Source: Schaalia sp. 19OD2882
Lineage (GTDB): Bacteria > Actinomycetota > Actinomycetes > Actinomycetales > Actinomycetaceae
Length of the DNA stretch: 64,000 nt
Assembly (NCBI RefSeq): GCF_018986735.1
Contig: NZ_CP065521.1
Location: 372,001-436,000 of the forward strand
Direction of reading: 5' to 3'
Part shown: positions 62,656-64,000 of the stretch, in pieces
Layout of the letters: each line of letters begins with the position of its first letter
How positions within the stretch are numbered: the first letter of the stretch is position 1
Program-made: the position numbers and the translations under genes
The notes under the pieces: model-generated
Told to the model about the DNA's origin: nothing
The model's database searches: none
The model's input: only the letters and a program-made list of their open reading frames with translations

Positions 62656-64000
62656 TCAGTGCTTTTCGCCGACGCGTCGCCGAGCCACCATCATCAGCCC
62701 CGTACCTGCCGTGACTGCAAGCACCGCCATCAGCCCTCCCAGCGTCATGTCCGCACCCGTGGAGGCCAGGTCCGAGCCCTTCGGAGCGGGAGTCTTCGGC
62801 GTGGCGGCAGGCGTCGGCACGGCGATCGGCTGGGACGGGTTGGGCTTGCTCGGATCAGGGTTCGGCGCCGGGGTGGGGGTCGTGGGCGGAACGTAGCGGG
62901 TCGTCAGCGTCCAGTTCTTCACGAAGAAGTCGGCCGGGTCGATGGTACGCACCTTCTGGGCGTGGTCGATCAGCTGCTGGCGGATCTCGACCAATTCGTC
63001 GTAGACGACCGGTGCGGTGGTCACGTGCGGGTAGCCCCCGCCGCCGGCCTGACGGTAGTTGTTGATCGCCAGGACGAACTTCTGGTCCGACGCCAAAGGT
63101 TTGCCCTGCCACGCCAAGTTGAGGATGCGCTGCCCGGCCGGGCGCGAGACGTCGATGGTGTAGGTCACGCCGGTCAACACGTCGTAGTTGTAGTCGGGCG
63201 TCGGACGGCCGTTGTACTCGGCATTGAGGTCGGTGTCCGGATCAAGGGTCGCACCCTGCGGAAGCTGCTTGAAGTACTTGGCGGAGTACTCCAGGTAGTC
63301 CTTGATCTGGGCGCCTGTGACCTCGACTCCCAGCAGGGTGTTGTCGTAGATGTACAGCCCCGCAATGTCCTTGATCGTCACCGGGCCCTTGGGGAAGACC
63401 GCATCCTTCGAGAAGGGCGAGACCTGCGCGATCACGGGCAGCGAGGCTGCACTGGTGCCCTTTACGCCCTCGGTGACGGTGTCCACCATGACCTTGCCGA
63501 TGAAGTCGAGGATGGGCGTGTCCTCGTAGCGCGCGGTGCCGGCGGGCATGGCCACCACCGCGTCGGCCACGACCTGGTTGACGTAGCGGATCGTGGCCTC
63601 GTGGTCGGCCGTGAGGATCGGGTCGGTGTCGATGGTCCCGTTGTCATGCATGTCTGCGGCCGAATGGCGGGTCACCCACGAAGGAATGGTGGCCGAGGCG
63701 TCTGCGGCGGGCCAGGCGACGCTGGCTTTGCCGTCCGCGTCGAAGGCAAGGGGCAGGCGGACCTCCGACAGGGAAGCCGCCCAGTTCTTCGGCTGGGTGA
63801 CCACGACAGGGTCGCCGTCCGGTGCGGTGGACACGGTGACGGGAACATCCTGGTGGGTGTGGCCGATGACGAGGACGTCGATGTCATTGACCATGGTCGA
63901 CAGGAACTGGGCGGAGTTCTCCTCCAGGTCCTCGGGCACCCACGAGGTCGCATTGCCCACGCCCGTGTGGGCCAGGACCACGACCACGTCGGCGCCCTCG
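62656..64000 (-). CDS. Cell-wall-anchored bifunctional metallophosphatase/5'-nucleotidase (3' part)
   Basis: 448 C-terminal codons of a surface nucleotidase; the 5' end lies beyond the window. The metallophosphoesterase end is visible at the edge (GADVVVVLAHTG, then VIGHTHQDVPV). The 5'-nucleotidase C-terminal domain follows, with YIYDNTLLGVEVTGAQIKDYLE and the substrate-binding NNYRQAGGGGYP. A Pro/Thr linker leads to a sorting signal: LASTG, a hydrophobic helix (GLMAVLAVTAGTGLMMV) and ARRRVGEKH. LAxTG is used by class E sortases of high-GC actinobacteria. The enzyme dephosphorylates extracellular nucleotides or 2',3'-cyclic nucleotides for salvage. Confidence 0.9.
   Translation of the reverse strand, partial: EGADVVVVLAHTGVGNATSWVPEDLEENSAQFLSTMVNDIDVLVIGHTHQDVPVTVSTAPDGDPVVVTQPKNWAASLSEVRLPLAFDADGKASVAWPAADASATIPSWVTRHSAADMHDNGTIDTDPILTADHEATIRYVNQVVADAVVAMPAGTARYEDTPILDFIGKVMVDTVTEGVKGTSAASLPVIAQVSPFSKDAVFPKGPVTIKDIAGLYIYDNTLLGVEVTGAQIKDYLEYSAKYFKQLPQGATLDPDTDLNAEYNGRPTPDYNYDVLTGVTYTIDVSRPAGQRILNLAWQGKPLASDQKFVLAINNYRQAGGGGYPHVTTAPVVYDELVEIRQQLIDHAQKVRTIDPADFFVKNWTLTTRYVPPTTPTPAPNPDPSKPNPSQPIAVPTPAATPKTPAPKGSDLASTGADMTLGGLMAVLAVTAGTGLMMVARRRVGEKH

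Overview
The window reads as chromosome of a high-GC actinobacterium. The evidence is pervasive G/C-ending codons, GTG starts, 4-bp ATGA/GTGA stop-start overlaps, leaderless promoters, an excisionase-type HTH gene followed by the 32-residue ribosomal protein bS22, the dacB / DUF2342-like / tilS / hpt / ftsH / folE-folP-folB-folK / DUF3180 block, and a cell-wall LAxTG-type sorting signal. The style suggests Actinomycetaceae (Actinomyces/Schaalia-like); the family-level guess is inference. No rRNA, tRNA, insertion sequence, phage or CRISPR array was seen.

Layout. 1-7.7 kb: an iron-type transport cluster made of two FtsX/MacB-like permeases, an ATPase, an FMN-binding lipoprotein, an ApbE flavin transferase, then feoA, feoB and a small Cys-rich FeoC-like gene. 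7.8-13.6 kb: a large FAD/Fe-S oxidoreductase (YdiJ type) diverging from a conserved actinobacterial protein, then an alpha/beta hydrolase. 13.6-16.5 kb: metY-metX on the minus strand behind a long leader holding a 27-residue peptide ORF and alternative hairpins. 16.7-20.1 kb: NlpC/P60 hydrolase, pyrophosphatase and DacB. 20.2-29.5 kb: a degenerate DUF2342 gene, tilS, hpt, ftsH and the folate genes, including a FolB-FolK fusion with a 450-residue tail. 29.6-35.1 kb: a membrane-anchored protein, radA-disA and ktrA/ktrB. 35.5-45.4 kb: HTH and bS22 genes, a histidine phosphatase, menC, menD, an HtrA protease, menF, menG and a menJ-type reductase. 45.4-62.5 kb: the complete nuoA-N operon followed by a long-chain polyprenyl diphosphate synthase. 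62.6-64 kb: the 3' part of a cell-wall-anchored 5'-nucleotidase on the minus strand, running off the window.

How it fits together. The second half is largely one respiratory theme. MenF, MenD and MenC make the naphthoquinone ring, the prenyl synthase makes the side chain, MenG methylates, the MenJ-type reductase saturates, and complex I uses the quinone. The first cluster combines extracytoplasmic flavinylation (ApbE plus its target), an ABC exporter-like module and FeoAB, consistent with reductive iron acquisition. The c-di-AMP synthase DisA lies close to KtrAB, a known c-di-AMP target type.

Most notable unexplained signals: (1) three arrays of a 21-bp (7-codon, (T/A)DES-core) tandem repeat at 7.8, 12.0 and 36.1 kb, always in the reading frame of the neighbouring or host gene; (2) a leader-peptide/attenuator-like architecture before metY with mutually exclusive pairings; (3) a 23-codon ORF joining menJ to nuoA by ATGA overlaps at both ends; (4) a recurrent GRCGAGGGCGGGGC motif between genes; (5) a NuoG lacking the N7 cluster ligands.
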